Source of the DNA: an uncultured Hyphomicrobiales bacterium
Lineage (GTDB): Bacteria > Pseudomonadota > Alphaproteobacteria > Rhizobiales > Rhizobiaceae
Length of the DNA stretch: 64,000 nt
Assembly (NCBI GenBank): GCA_943908365.1
Contig: CALTTH010000002.1
Location: forward strand, 39,057 to 103,056
Direction: 5' to 3'
Made by a program: the position numbers and the translations under genes. The notes under the pieces were generated by a model. It saw nothing but the letters and a program-made list of their open reading frames with translations, was not told the origin of the DNA and did not search any database. Numbering within the stretch: the stretch's first letter is position 1; every line of letters begins with the position of its first letter. Of this stretch, positions 35,405-44,950 are shown in pieces.

Positions 35405-36349
35405 ATGGCTATCGCATTCACATTTCCCGGCCAGGGCAGCCAGGCTGTCGGCATGGGCAAGGATCTGGCGGAGAATTTTGCAGAAGCCCGCGCCGTTTTC
35501 GAGGAAGTCGATGAAGCACTGGGACAGAAGCTATCCGACATCATGTGGAATGGTCCGGAAGAGACGCTGACGCTGACCGCCAATGCGCAGCCGGCCCTGA
35601 TGGCGGTTTCCGTCGCCGTGATGCGGGTCTTGGAAGCGCGTGGACTTAAGCTTGCCCAGAAAGTGTCCTATGTTGCCGGCCATTCGCTTGGCGAATATTC
35701 AGCGCTTTGTGCTGCCGGTACCTTCTCGCTGGCCGACACCGCCCGTCTCTTGCGCATCCGCGGCAATGCCATGCAAGCTGCCGTTCCCGTAGGTGAGGGC
35801 GCCATGGCAGCCATCATCGGTCTTGAGCATGGCGATGTGGAAGCAATTTGCCGCGAAGCTGCGAGTGGCGGCGTTTGCCAGATCGCCAATGACAATGGTG
35901 GTGGACAGTTGGTGATTTCCGGCGCGAAGGCACCGGTAGAAAAGGCAGCAGCCCTTGCTTCTGAAAAGGGCGCCAAGCGCGCCATCATGCTGCCGGTCTC
36001 CGCACCCTTCCATTCGGCCCTGATGGCACCTGCTGCAGAGGCTATGCGCGAGGCGCTGGCCTCGGTCCAGAAAAACAATCCGGTCGTTCCGGTTGTCGCC
36101 AATGTGCGCGCAGCACCCGTGTCGGATGCCGATGAGATTGCCGCCCTGCTGGTCGAGCAGGTGACGGGCCAGGTTCGCTGGCGTGAAACGGTCGAGTGGT
36201 TTGCCGCAAACGATGTAACGACCCTTTACGAGATCGGCTCCGGCAAGGTGCTGACCGGCCTTGCGCGCCGCATCGACAAGACCGTCAACGGCGTTGCCGT
36301 CAATTCGCCTGCGGATATCGAAGCCGCACTTCAGACGCTTCTCGGCTGA
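35405..36349 (+). CDS. fabD: Malonyl-CoA:ACP transacylase
   Basis: A 314-residue enzyme that loads malonate onto acyl carrier protein for fatty acid elongation. The nucleophile is S94 in GHSLGEY, the active-site GQGSQ loop is at 9-13, and H203 lies in APFHSALM. I start at the ATG at 35405 (MAIAFTFPGQGSQ), as an upstream 21-residue extension is out of character. AAGGA lies nine bases before it. First gene of the fabD-fabG-acpP-fabF cluster; fabG follows after 31 nt. Confidence 0.97.
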   Translation: MAIAFTFPGQGSQAVGMGKDLAENFAEARAVFEEVDEALGQKLSDIMWNGPEETLTLTANAQPALMAVSVAVMRVLEARGLKLAQKVSYVAGHSLGEYSALCAAGTFSLADTARLLRIRGNAMQAAVPVGEGAMAAIIGLEHGDVEAICREAASGGVCQIANDNGGGQLVISGAKAPVEKAAALASEKGAKRAIMLPVSAPFHSALMAPAAEAMREALASVQKNNPVVPVVANVRAAPVSDADEIAALLVEQVTGQVRWRETVEWFAANDVTTLYEIGSGKVLTGLARRIDKTVNGVAVNSPADIEAALQTLLG

Positions 36350-36380
36350 GTTCAAGAGAAAAAATAAAAGGACGAACAGC

Positions 36381-37118
36381 ATGTTTGATCTGACTGGCCG
36401 CAAGGCTCTCATCACCGGCGCGACCGGCGGCATCGGCGAAGAAATCGCCCGCATGCTCCACGCGCAGGGGGCAACCGTGGGCCTTCACGGTACGCGCGTC
36501 GAGAAGCTGGAGGCATTGGCTTCCGAGCTTGGCGAGCGTGTCAAGATTTTTCCGGCCAACCTGGCTGACCGCGCAGAGGTAAAGGCACTTGGCGAGAAGG
36601 CCGAAGCCGAACTCGAAGGCGTCGACATTCTCGTCAACAATGCCGGCATCACCAAGGACGGCCTTTTCGTTCGCATGAGCGATGAGGACTGGGACAATGT
36701 CCTCGAGGTTAATCTGACCTCCATGTTCCGCCTGACGCGTGAGCTGACCCACCCGATGATGCGCCGCCGTTTCGGCCGCATCATCAACATCACCTCCATC
36801 GTCGGCGTCACCGGCAATGCGGGCCAGACGAATTACTGCGCCTCCAAGGCCGGCATGATCGGCTTCTCCAAGTCGCTGGCACAGGAAATTGCTGTGCGCA
36901 ACGTGACCGTTAACTGCGTGGCACCAGGCTTCATCGAAAGCGCGATGACCGGCAAGCTGAACGACAAGCAGAAGGAAGGCATCATGGGAGCGATCCCGAT
37001 GAAGCGCATGGGTACGGGCGCTGAAATCGCTTCTGCCGTGCTTTATCTTGCCTCCAACGAGGCCGGTTACATGACCGGTCAGACGCTGCACGTAAATGGC
37101 GGCATGGCCATGATCTGA
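36381..37118 (+). CDS. fabG: 3-oxoacyl-ACP reductase
   Basis: A 245-residue SDR that reduces 3-oxoacyl-ACP with NADPH. The cofactor motif TGATGGIG (12-19), NNAG (86-89) and the triad S139, Y152, K156 are intact. The C-terminal GYMTGQTLHVNGGM segment is typical of FabG. AAGGA eight bases upstream of the ATG supports the start. It lies directly after fabD and before acpP, which fixes its identity among SDRs. Confidence 0.97.
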   Translation: MFDLTGRKALITGATGGIGEEIARMLHAQGATVGLHGTRVEKLEALASELGERVKIFPANLADRAEVKALGEKAEAELEGVDILVNNAGITKDGLFVRMSDEDWDNVLEVNLTSMFRLTRELTHPMMRRRFGRIINITSIVGVTGNAGQTNYCASKAGMIGFSKSLAQEIAVRNVTVNCVAPGFIESAMTGKLNDKQKEGIMGAIPMKRMGTGAEIASAVLYLASNEAGYMTGQTLHVNGGMAMI

Positions 37119-37501
37119 TCCATCCTGCATGAAAATCCGCTGTGATTTTCGTAAGGGGTGATTGGACGATCCAACAGGTGAAAGCGCCTTGCATCTTGCT
37201 GTAGTGGCGCTTGCACACTTCGACTTCTGACATGTATCGAAAAGAAAATTGCCTGTAGAGCGCGTGTGTTAGCGCTATTTTAAGGCTTTTTTCCCGCAGG
37301 AAAGCATGTTAAGCGGGCGAAGACTGTGAACAGTCGTCCCGGAGTGACAGGCGACCGTTGCGATTTCTTGCGACGATGTTAGCTTGACCGGGTTGAACGG
37401 GTTTGCCCACGGTGCCTGCCTTAAAGGGGCGCTTGGGGGTTTTAACAGGGCAGGGTGCCTGAAGGGGCATTCCTTTCAAAGTAAAGGTCGAGGAAACCGA
37501 C
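37119..37501 (+). other. Long non-coding leader between fabG and acpP
   Basis: These 383 bases have no credible open frame. acpP is normally expressed far above its neighbours, so an independent promoter is expected here. I see weak candidates such as TTGCAC near 37211 and TTGCCT near 37249 followed by AT-rich sequence, but none fits well enough to assign. Confidence 0.4.
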
Positions 37502-37738
37502 ATGAGCGATATCGCAGAACGCGTAAAGAAAATTGTAGTTGATCATCTTGGCGTTGACGCCGACAAAGTCGTTGAAGGCGCAAGCTTCATCGACGACCTG
37601 GGCGCTGACTCGCTCGACACCGTTGAACTGGTTATGGCGTTCGAAGAAGAATTCGGCGTTGAAATTCCAGACGACGCAGCTGACTCGATCCTGACTGTTG
37701 GCGACGCTGTCAAGTTCATCGAAAAGGCTCAGGCCTAA
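37502..37738 (+). CDS. acpP: Acyl carrier protein
   Basis: A 78-residue acidic protein carrying acyl chains on 4'-phosphopantetheine. The attachment serine is S37 in GADSLDTVELV. The charge pattern and length are canonical. A 383-nt leader precedes it and a strong intrinsic terminator follows, so most of its message is probably a short monocistronic RNA within the fab cluster. Confidence 0.98.
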   Translation: MSDIAERVKKIVVDHLGVDADKVVEGASFIDDLGADSLDTVELVMAFEEEFGVEIPDDAADSILTVGDAVKFIEKAQA

Positions 37739-37780
37739 TCTTTGAATGGATCAAGGGGAGGCCTAAAAGCCTTCCCAATG

Positions 37781-37809
37781 TGGCCCGGCCTGTCCGGGCC
37801 AATATTTTA
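37781..37809 (+). terminator. acpP terminator
   Basis: An 8-bp stem TGGCCCGG/CCGGGCCA (37781-37788 and 37794-37801) with a 5-nt loop, followed by ATATTTTAT. A second, weaker hairpin (GGGGAGGC/GCCTTCCC) lies just upstream at about 37755-37776. Together they end the acpP message before fabF. Confidence 0.8.
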
Positions 37810-37897
37810 TCATGCGGTCTCTTTGGGCCGGATGAAGCTTGTCGCACGCAAGATGACATATACCAAACACCTATGATTGGACTATGAGGGCGCACAA

Positions 37898-39166
37898 TTG
37901 ACTTTGAGACGTGTCGTTATCACGGGTACCGGCATGGTATCTCCCCTTGGCTGTGGCACGGAAGTGACCTGGGAGCGGCTTTTGGCCGGTCAGAATGGCG
38001 CCCGTCTCGTCACGGAATTCGAAGTCGAAGATCTGCCCGCGAAAATCGCCTGCCGCATTCCTGTGGGTGACGGCACCGATGGCACCTTCAATGCCGATGA
38101 CTGGATGGAGCCGAAGGAACAGCGCAAGGTTGATCCCTTCATCATCTATGGCATGGCTGCCGCCGAGATGGCGCTGAACGACGCCAACTGGCATCCCGAA
38201 ACCGACGAAGACCAGATCATGACCGGGGTGCTGATCGGGTCCGGCATCGGTGGCCTGGAAGGTATCGTGGAAGCAGGCTACACGCTTCGCGATAAGGGCC
38301 CGCGCCGCGTCTCGCCCTTTTTCATTCCCGGTCGTCTGATCAATCTCGTTTCCGGCCAGGTATCCATCAGGCACAAGCTGCGCGGCCCGAACCATGCGGT
38401 CGTGACGGCATGCTCCACCGGTGCGCACGCCATTGGTGATGCTTCACGTCTGATCGCGCTTGGCGACGCCGATGTGATGGTTGCAGGTGGTGCTGAATCG
38501 CCCGTCTGCCGTATTTCGCTCGCTGGCTTTGCCGCCTGCAAGGCGCTGTCTACCCAGCACAATGACGATCCGCAAAAGGCATCGCGCCCCTATGACCGCG
38601 ACCGTGACGGTTTCGTCATGGGCGAGGGCGCCGGCATTGTCGTTCTCGAAGAGCTGGAACATGCAAAGGCACGCGGCGCGAAGATTTATGCCGAAGTCGT
38701 CGGCTATGGCCTCTCCGGCGATGCATATCACATCACCGCTCCGTCCGAGGACGGCGAAGGTGCCTACCGCTGCATGGCCATGGCACTGAAGCGTGCTGGC
38801 CTGACACCAGCCGACATCGATTATATCAACGCCCACGGCACCTCCACCATGGCCGACACGATCGAGCTTGGCGCGGTCGAGCGTCTGGTGGGTGACTCTG
38901 CCTCGAAGATTTCCATGTCGTCCACCAAGTCGGCGACGGGCCATCTTCTTGGCGCAGCAGGCGCGATCGAAGCGATCTTCGCGACGCTCGCCATCCGCGA
39001 CAACATCGTCCCGCCGACGCTCAATCTCGACAATCCCGATGTCGAGACCGCGATCGATCTGGTGCCGCACAAGGCGCGCAAGCGCGACGTCAATGTGGCG
39101 CTTTCGAACTCCTTCGGCTTTGGCGGCACGAATGCGTCTCTGCTCCTGCGCCGTTACGAAGGCTGA
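37898..39166 (+). CDS. fabF: 3-oxoacyl-ACP synthase II
   Basis: A 422-residue condensing enzyme elongating acyl-ACP with malonyl-ACP. The catalytic triad is C172 (TACSTGAHA), H313 (NAHGTSTMAD) and H349 (TGHLLGAAG). No ATG precedes the conserved RRVVITGTGMVSPLG start. I chose the TTG at 37898 with GAGG eight bases upstream; TTGs at 37877 and 37904 are alternatives. It is separated from acpP by a terminator, so it has its own promoter or read-through. Confidence 0.96.
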   Translation: MTLRRVVITGTGMVSPLGCGTEVTWERLLAGQNGARLVTEFEVEDLPAKIACRIPVGDGTDGTFNADDWMEPKEQRKVDPFIIYGMAAAEMALNDANWHPETDEDQIMTGVLIGSGIGGLEGIVEAGYTLRDKGPRRVSPFFIPGRLINLVSGQVSIRHKLRGPNHAVVTACSTGAHAIGDASRLIALGDADVMVAGGAESPVCRISLAGFAACKALSTQHNDDPQKASRPYDRDRDGFVMGEGAGIVVLEELEHAKARGAKIYAEVVGYGLSGDAYHITAPSEDGEGAYRCMAMALKRAGLTPADIDYINAHGTSTMADTIELGAVERLVGDSASKISMSSTKSATGHLLGAAGAIEAIFATLAIRDNIVPPTLNLDNPDVETAIDLVPHKARKRDVNVALSNSFGFGGTNASLLLRRYEG

Positions 39167-39471
39167 GTGTCTGGACTGACCCTCTAAGTCTGTCAGCATG
39201 GGCCACTTGCCGCCCTTCCAAGAATCGATCAGAACGTTTTCAGCTTTCCCGGCGAGATGCCGGGATTGCCTGATCTGCCAGCTCTTCGAAACCAAGGATG
39301 CGAGCGCGTCCGTTTTCGAGGAACTGGAACGGTGGAGGAACCTCGCTTCGACAACGAAGATGTGTTTGATCCGCCCACCGGTTGAGAGTGCAGAATAGCC
39401 TGCCGAACCTGTTTTTGCCGCATTGCCTGCTCAAATAAGCCGTTGTAATGCCGAACTGAAAAGGACCGCCG
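39167..39471. other. Intergenic fabF-mltG, no gene seen
   Basis: A 305-bp stretch. The longest forward frame (39198-39398) has no ribosome binding site and no recognisable protein features. The minus-strand frame is the shadow of mltG. No strong hairpin is seen. The mltG promoter may be here. Confidence 0.4.
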
Positions 39472-40689
39472 GTGAGCGATAACAGAGAGAACAATCAGCC
39501 GCCCTACGACCGCGACAGCTCCTATGAGAGCAAGGGTGGACCGATCATTCCCAAATCGCCGACCGAGGCTCTGAGACCTGAAAAAGTGCCTGAGCCGCCG
39601 AAGCGCTCGCGCAAGGCCCACAGCCAGACCGTGATCTTCCTGAATTTTTTGATGACGCTGATCGTGGCCGTCACCGTGGTGGGTATCGCGGGCTTCTACT
39701 ACATGATCCACTCGTTTCATGAGCCTGGCCCGCTGCCGACCAACACCACCATCACGGTGCGCAACGGCGCCGGTCTGGCGGAAATCGCCAACACGCTGGA
39801 GCGAAGCGACGCCATTTCCAACGGACGCATCTTCCGCCTGATGGCAGATCGTTACATGGAGGCCGGTCAGACGCCGAAGCCGGGCGAATATGAGATCAAG
39901 GCCCATGCATCGATGAAGGATATTCTGTCCTTGCTGGAATCGGGCAAGTCGATCCTCTACACAGTAGCTTTCCCGGAAGGCCTGACGGTCAAACAGATGT
40001 TCGCGCGCCTTGAATCTGACCCTGTGCTCGAAGGTGATCTTCCGACCGAATTGCCACCGGAAGGCAGCCTGCGTCCGGACACCTATCCCTTTACCCGCGG
40101 CACCAAGCGGGAAGACATCGTGCGCCAGATGCGCGCGGCGCAGGCGAAGCTCGTCGACATGCTGTGGCAGCGTCGCGACCCGGACCTGCCGCTGAAGACC
40201 GTCGAGGAATTCGTCACACTCGCTTCCATCGTTGAAAAGGAAACCGGCAAGGATGATGAGCGCGGCCACGTCGCTTCCGTCTTCTATAACCGGATGAAGA
40301 AGAACATGCGCCTTCAATCCGACCCGACGATCATCTACGGTCTGTTCGGCGGTGAGGGCAAACCATCCGACCGACCGATCTATCAGTCGGATCTGCAAAA
40401 AGAGACGCCGTTCAACACCTATATCATCCGTGGCCTGCCGCCGCATCCGATCGCCAATCCCGGCCGGGCAGCGCTTGAGGCGACCGCCAATCCCTGGCGG
40501 ACAGACGACCTCTACTTTGTTGCCGATGGCACTGGCGGCCATGTCTTTGCCAAGACGCTGGACGAGCACAATGCCAATGTCCGTCGCTGGCGCAAGATCG
40601 AAGCCGAAAAAGCGGCTAGCGGTGGAAATTCCGAAACCGTTGTCGACGGTCAGCCAGGCGGCAATCAGGCAGAGAAACCGGCGAATTAA
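39472..40689 (+). CDS. mltG: Endolytic murein transglycosylase MltG
   Basis: A 405-residue YceG-family enzyme that cleaves nascent glycan strands and helps set their length. A ~50-residue cytoplasmic, proline-rich N-terminus precedes one membrane helix (about 54-78). A LysM-like subdomain follows, then the catalytic domain with E255 in ASIVEKETG and the later YQSDLQKETPFNTYI and GLPPHPIANPG motifs. The start is a GTG at 39472. It leads the mltG-yicC-gmk group. Confidence 0.95.
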   Translation: MSDNRENNQPPYDRDSSYESKGGPIIPKSPTEALRPEKVPEPPKRSRKAHSQTVIFLNFLMTLIVAVTVVGIAGFYYMIHSFHEPGPLPTNTTITVRNGAGLAEIANTLERSDAISNGRIFRLMADRYMEAGQTPKPGEYEIKAHASMKDILSLLESGKSILYTVAFPEGLTVKQMFARLESDPVLEGDLPTELPPEGSLRPDTYPFTRGTKREDIVRQMRAAQAKLVDMLWQRRDPDLPLKTVEEFVTLASIVEKETGKDDERGHVASVFYNRMKKNMRLQSDPTIIYGLFGGEGKPSDRPIYQSDLQKETPFNTYIIRGLPPHPIANPGRAALEATANPWRTDDLYFVADGTGGHVFAKTLDEHNANVRRWRKIEAEKAASGGNSETVVDGQPGGNQAEKPAN

Positions 40690-40743
40690 TAGAGGGCTGG
40701 CTGCGGCTGCGTGGCCGCACTCAAGCGTCTGGGGGACATTCGA

Positions 40744-41631
40744 ATGACATTGCAATCCATGACGGGGTTCGCACGCAGCGAAGGCTCGTCCGGACGATAT
40801 CGCTGGGCCTGGGAGTTGCGCTCCGTCAATGGAAAGGGGTTGGATCTGAGGCTGCGCCTGCCATCGGGCATGGAGGCACTGGAGACGGCGCTACGTGACA
40901 TCGCGTCGAAAAGCCTGTCGCGCGGAAACATTCAGGCCGGGCTCTCGGTCTCTGCGTCAGAGACCAAGCTTGAGGCCGTCGTCAATCGTGATGCGCTGGA
41001 TGCGGTGTTGGCCTTGAAACAGGAACTGGGCAATGCGGTCAGCGACGCGCCGCTCAGTTTCGATACGTTGCTGTCCGTACGCGGTCTCGTGGAGTTTCGC
41101 GAGCCCGAGGAAACGGAAGATGCGCAAGCTGCCCGCAGCGCCGATATCGTCGATGGATTTTCCGCAGCGGTCGGTGCATTGAAAGCGATGCGCGAAAGGG
41201 AAGGCGCGTCACTTAACACGCTGCTTTCCACCCATATCGACCGGATAGAACAACTGACATCCGTCATCGAAGCCGATCCCTCCCGCCAGCCGGAGCAGAT
41301 CCGCGCAAGGCTTGAGGCGCAGATCGCCTTGATCGGCGATGGCAATGGAAGCCTCGATCGTGAGCGCCTTTATGCGGAAGCCGCACTGCTGGCCACCAAG
41401 GCGGATCTGCGTGAGGAGATTGACCGGCTGACCTCGCATGTGTCAGCGGCGCGTGAACTTCTCGCCGTCGGCGGTCCTGTCGGGCGCAAGCTCGATTTTC
41501 TTGCACAGGAATTTAACCGGGAGTCGAATACGATCTGTTCCAAATCCAATGCCAGTGCTGTAACCGCTGCTGGTATCGAATTGAAAGTCGTGATCGACCA
41601 ATTCCGCGAACAGGTTCAAAATCTGGAGTAG
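40744..41631 (+). CDS. YicC/YloC family endoribonuclease
   Basis: A 295-residue protein with the N-terminal YicC_N domain (MTLQSMTGFARSEG start, then SVNGKGLDLRLRLP) and the C-terminal DUF1732 domain (GRKLDFLAQEFNRESNTICSKS). Members have been shown to be endoribonucleases. The ATG at 40744 has GGGGGA seven bases upstream. gmk begins 6 nt after the stop; the yicC-gmk pairing is widespread. Confidence 0.95.
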   Translation: MTLQSMTGFARSEGSSGRYRWAWELRSVNGKGLDLRLRLPSGMEALETALRDIASKSLSRGNIQAGLSVSASETKLEAVVNRDALDAVLALKQELGNAVSDAPLSFDTLLSVRGLVEFREPEETEDAQAARSADIVDGFSAAVGALKAMREREGASLNTLLSTHIDRIEQLTSVIEADPSRQPEQIRARLEAQIALIGDGNGSLDRERLYAEAALLATKADLREEIDRLTSHVSAARELLAVGGPVGRKLDFLAQEFNRESNTICSKSNASAVTAAGIELKVVIDQFREQVQNLE

Positions 41632-41637
41632 GCTCCA

Positions 41638-42300
41638 ATGGTACCAGCAGATAGCTCTCCCGTTCATATCGCCCGCAGAGGGTTGATGCTGGTCATGTCC
41701 TCGCCATCGGGTGCGGGCAAGTCCACCATCGCCAGAAACCTGCTGGATCGGGACAAGAATATCAGCCTGTCGGTGAGTGTCACGACGCGCCAGCGCCGGC
41801 AGAGCGAGATCGAAGGCATTCATTACCACTTCATCACCAAGCGTGAATTCGAGGTGCTACGAGACAGCGACCAACTGCTGGAATGGGCGGAAGTACACGG
41901 CAATTTCTACGGAACGCCGCGCGCGCCGGTAGAGCAAGCCATGTCTGAAGGTCGCGACATGCTCTTCGATATCGACTGGCAGGGTGCAGAACAGCTTCAG
42001 GACAAGATGCAGGCAGATGTGGTCTCGATCTTTATTTTGCCGCCGACCATGACGGAACTGCAGTTGCGCCTGCATCGCCGCGCCGAAGACACCGAAGAGG
42101 TGATCCGCACACGCCTGGCCAATTCCCGCGCCGAGATCGAGCACTGGCGCGACTATGACTATGTGATCCTCAATGACGATCTTCAGGCCGCCTTTTCGGC
42201 CGTCGAAGCCATCGTCAAGGCCGAACGTGTTCGCCGCAACCGTCGCCACGGTATGTTCGATTTCGTTAGGAAATTGCTGGAGGAAGAGCCGCAGCTTTAA
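41638..42300 (+). CDS. gmk: Guanylate kinase
   Basis: A 220-residue enzyme phosphorylating GMP to GDP. The P-loop SPSGAGKST (22-30), the GMP-binding region with VSVTTRQRR and EGIHYHF, and the lid RRAEDTEEVIRTRL are visible. Its stop codon is directly adjacent to the stop of the opposing hydrolase gene (no intervening base), so the two transcripts converge without a spacer terminator. Confidence 0.97.
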   Translation: MVPADSSPVHIARRGLMLVMSSPSGAGKSTIARNLLDRDKNISLSVSVTTRQRRQSEIEGIHYHFITKREFEVLRDSDQLLEWAEVHGNFYGTPRAPVEQAMSEGRDMLFDIDWQGAEQLQDKMQADVVSIFILPPTMTELQLRLHRRAEDTEEVIRTRLANSRAEIEHWRDYDYVILNDDLQAAFSAVEAIVKAERVRRNRRHGMFDFVRKLLEEEPQL

Positions 42301-42924
42301 TCAGCCCGGTTCTTTCATTGCCAGCCACTGACGCGAGAGCTCCTCATCGGCTGCGTCTTCCGCCCAGCCGTGACCACCCTCGAGCATTTCAAGACGAACA
42401 TCCGCGCCAGCACTAATGAACTGGTCGGCCAGATCACGCGCGTCGTTCTCCGCGCGCCGTTCATCGTGCTTGGCAGCAAGCAGCAGGACGGGAAAGCCGG
42501 AGAGGCTAGGAAGTTCTTCATGTCTTCTAGGTGAGAGCGGCCGCAAGAGTATGGCCCCCCGCGCCGTGCTGCCATTCTGGCACAGCACCTCAGCCGCCAT
42601 GATTGCACCATTTGAATAGCCGACAAGAAACGGCGTCTGGCCTGTCTGACGGATGACGAAATCCATGAACACGCAAAGCCTGGTCGCCTGCGCTGTCAGA
42701 TCGTCCACGTCGATTTGCCGGTCGGGCTTTCTGCGGAAAAATGCATAACCATTTTCCCAGGGTACCGCGCCGCGCAGGGCATAAAGAATGGCATTGGGAA
42801 ATACAGCCCGGCCGAAGGCCAGGAGGTCGTTCTCGTCCCGTCCTGACCCATGGAGAAGCACCACGACGCAGTCTGCGGTTCCTGATGGGAGAGCAAGCTC
42901 GTATTGGAAACCGGCATCGTTCAC
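42301..42924 (-). CDS. Small alpha/beta-hydrolase (phospholipase/carboxylesterase-like)
   Basis: A 207-residue esterase-like hydrolase of the YpfH/carboxylesterase type. The oxyanion segment HGSGRDENDLL, the nucleophile S104 (VGYSNGA), an acid at D154 (KHDE) and H185 (EGGHGW) form a plausible triad. The substrate is unknown. I choose the GTG at 42924, with AGAGG six bases upstream, because the longer frame runs into rsmA, which it follows by 64 nt on the same strand. Confidence 0.82.
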   Translation of the reverse strand: MNDAGFQYELALPSGTADCVVVLLHGSGRDENDLLAFGRAVFPNAILYALRGAVPWENGYAFFRRKPDRQIDVDDLTAQATRLCVFMDFVIRQTGQTPFLVGYSNGAIMAAEVLCQNGSTARGAILLRPLSPRRHEELPSLSGFPVLLLAAKHDERRAENDARDLADQFISAGADVRLEMLEGGHGWAEDAADEELSRQWLAMKEPG

Positions 42925-42988
42925 GGCAGCCCTCTCGGCAGGGTCTAAAACAAGATCAATGTCAGCATTGGTAATGCCCGTAACAGGA

Positions 42989-43819
42989 CTACAAGCTGTT
43001 CGCCATTCGCACGAACTCTTCGACCGACAGCGTCTCGGCGCGTCTCGTCGGGTCGATGCCCGCCTTTTCAAGCAGGGCTTCTCCGCCGATGCTTTTCACG
43101 CTCTGGCGCAGCATCTTGCGGCGCTGGCCGAAGGCGGCTTCCGTGACCTTCTCAAGCTTCCCGACATCGCAGGCCAGCGGCTTTTGCTTGGGCAGTAGGT
43201 GCACGACGGTCGAGGTGACTTTGGGCGGAGGGCTGAAGGCTTGTGGCGGCACGTCGAAAGCCATTTCAGGCACCGTGCGCCACCCGGCAAGCACACCGAG
43301 GCGTCCATAGTGATTATCGCCTTCCTCGGCAACAATGCGCTGTCCGACTTCTTTCTGGAACATCAGCGTCATCGAAAGCCAGAATGGCGGCCATTCCTTC
43401 GGAAGAAGCCAGTTGACCAGAAGCTGCGTGCCGACATTATAGGGGAGGTTGGCGATGATGCGCACGGGTTCGCCCTTGGGGACAAGAGCTTCAAAATCGG
43501 TCTTGAGCGCGTCGCCTTCGATCACGTCCAGCCGTCCAGGATAGTGATCGGCAATTTTCGCAAGTGCCGGAAGGCAGCGGCTGTCTCGCTCTACGGCGAT
43601 GACCTTCTTCGCGCCAAGCGAGAGAATGGCGCGGGTCAAGCCACCTGGGCCAGGTCCGACCTCGAAGACCGTAACCCCGTCCAGAGGACCTGCTGTACGC
43701 GCAATCTTCTGCGTCAGATTGAGGTCGAAAAGAAAGTTTTGCCCAAGCGACTTCTTCGCATCCAGGCCATGGCGCTGGATGACGTCACGCAGCGGCGGAA
43801 GACCATCGATTGCCGCCAT
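42989..43819 (-). CDS. rsmA: 16S rRNA dimethyladenosine transferase
   Basis: A 276-residue SAM-dependent methyltransferase (KsgA) that dimethylates two adenines in the 3' hairpin of 16S rRNA. SAM motif EVGPGPG (53-59) and the adenine-specific NLPYN motif (124-128) are present, with the QNFL start motif. Its ATG overlaps the pdxA stop (TGATG), so translation is coupled. The surA-pdxA-rsmA order is classic. Confidence 0.97.
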   Translation of the reverse strand: MAAIDGLPPLRDVIQRHGLDAKKSLGQNFLFDLNLTQKIARTAGPLDGVTVFEVGPGPGGLTRAILSLGAKKVIAVERDSRCLPALAKIADHYPGRLDVIEGDALKTDFEALVPKGEPVRIIANLPYNVGTQLLVNWLLPKEWPPFWLSMTLMFQKEVGQRIVAEEGDNHYGRLGVLAGWRTVPEMAFDVPPQAFSPPPKVTSTVVHLLPKQKPLACDVGKLEKVTEAAFGQRRKMLRQSVKSIGGEALLEKAGIDPTRRAETLSVEEFVRMANSL

Positions 43820-44862
43820 CAGGAAATCTGCCGCGCAGCGATCTCGGCTGCCATCTTTAACGCCGCAACAAGGCTTGAGCAGTTGGCAATACCCTGTCCG
43901 GCAATGCCGAAGGCGGTGCCATGATCGGGCGACGTGCGGATGAAGGGCAGGCCGAGCGTCACATTGACCGAATCATCGAAGCCGAGCGCCTTCGCCGGGA
44001 TCAGACCCTGATCGTGATACATGCAGATCGCAACGTCATAACGCTTGCGTGCGGCATCATGGAACATGGTGTCGGCTGGCAGAGGCCCGAATGCGTCGAT
44101 GCCATCCTTGCGCAACTGCATGGTCGCCGGATGGATGATATCGCGATCTTCCGTACCAATCGCGCCGTCTTCGCCCGCATGTGGGTTTAGCCCAGCGACT
44201 GCCAGTCTTGGGGCATCCATGCCGAACTTGCTCTTCAGATCGTTGGCAACGATCCGGCAGGTATCGATGATGAGTTCCTCAGTCAGGGCGGATGCCACAT
44301 CCTTTATGGGAATGTGGATCGTCACAGGCACAACACGCAGCTTCGGCCCGGCGATCATCATCACCGGTCGCGCTGCCTGGCTGGTGTGCTTCAAGGCGAG
44401 ATCCGCAAGAAATTCCGTATGGCCCGGAAAGCCGAAGCCGGCTTCGTACAGCACGGATTTAGCGATCGGATTGGTGACAACGGCGGCCGTCTTTCTCGCC
44501 ATCGTCAACGAGACAGCGGTCTCGATGGCTTTGATGGTGGAGATGGCTGTGCCGACATGAGGTTGGCCTGCCTGTACGTCAAAACCGACAGGAACAGGCA
44601 AAACGGGCAGGGCGGAGGCAAACGCGGCTACGGCCTCTTCAGCTTCGCAGGTGACGATGTTGGCCGGAATGCCAAGAATATTTGCCCGGCTCGTCAGCAC
44701 GTCTGGATCACCGACGAAGAGAAATGGCGGAATGTCGAGTTCGTCACGTCTTGCCCAGGCTGCAAGCGCGATATCGGGACCGATGCCGGCGGGATCGCCG
44801 TGTGTCAAAGCGAGAGGCAGTTCAAGCGACGTCACGACGTTCGGATCTTTCACCTTTTGCAC
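43819..44862 (-). CDS. pdxA: 4-hydroxythreonine-4-phosphate dehydrogenase
   Basis: A 347-residue NAD-dependent enzyme of pyridoxal phosphate synthesis. The N-terminal LTHGDPAGIGPD motif, the metal-ligand histidines (GHTEFL, NPHAGEDG, CMYHDQGLIP) and the C-terminal RTSPDHGTAFGIAG are all present. No ATG lies near the N-terminus; GTG codons at 44862, 44853 or 44832 are the candidates, and I keep the longest. It is coupled to rsmA by a one-base overlap. Confidence 0.95.
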   Translation of the reverse strand: MQKVKDPNVVTSLELPLALTHGDPAGIGPDIALAAWARRDELDIPPFLFVGDPDVLTSRANILGIPANIVTCEAEEAVAAFASALPVLPVPVGFDVQAGQPHVGTAISTIKAIETAVSLTMARKTAAVVTNPIAKSVLYEAGFGFPGHTEFLADLALKHTSQAARPVMMIAGPKLRVVPVTIHIPIKDVASALTEELIIDTCRIVANDLKSKFGMDAPRLAVAGLNPHAGEDGAIGTEDRDIIHPATMQLRKDGIDAFGPLPADTMFHDAARKRYDVAICMYHDQGLIPAKALGFDDSVNVTLGLPFIRTSPDHGTAFGIAGQGIANCSSLVAALKMAAEIAARQIS

Positions 44863-44950
44863 TGTTCTCGAGAGGTGCGACCCTGCCGATCAGCGGCATT
44901 TCTGATATGTGGAAACCATAACGGCACCGCATCACGGCGCCGCACCAGGA

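Noticed and set aside
39198..39398. 66-codon forward frame between fabF and mltG
   Set aside because: No ribosome binding site, no recognisable features, and several unpaired cysteines and prolines; nothing beyond openness supports it.
39229..40755. Minus-strand 508-codon frame opposite mltG
   Set aside because: mltG carries the catalytic VEKE motif and a proper membrane anchor on the plus strand; this frame has no domain.
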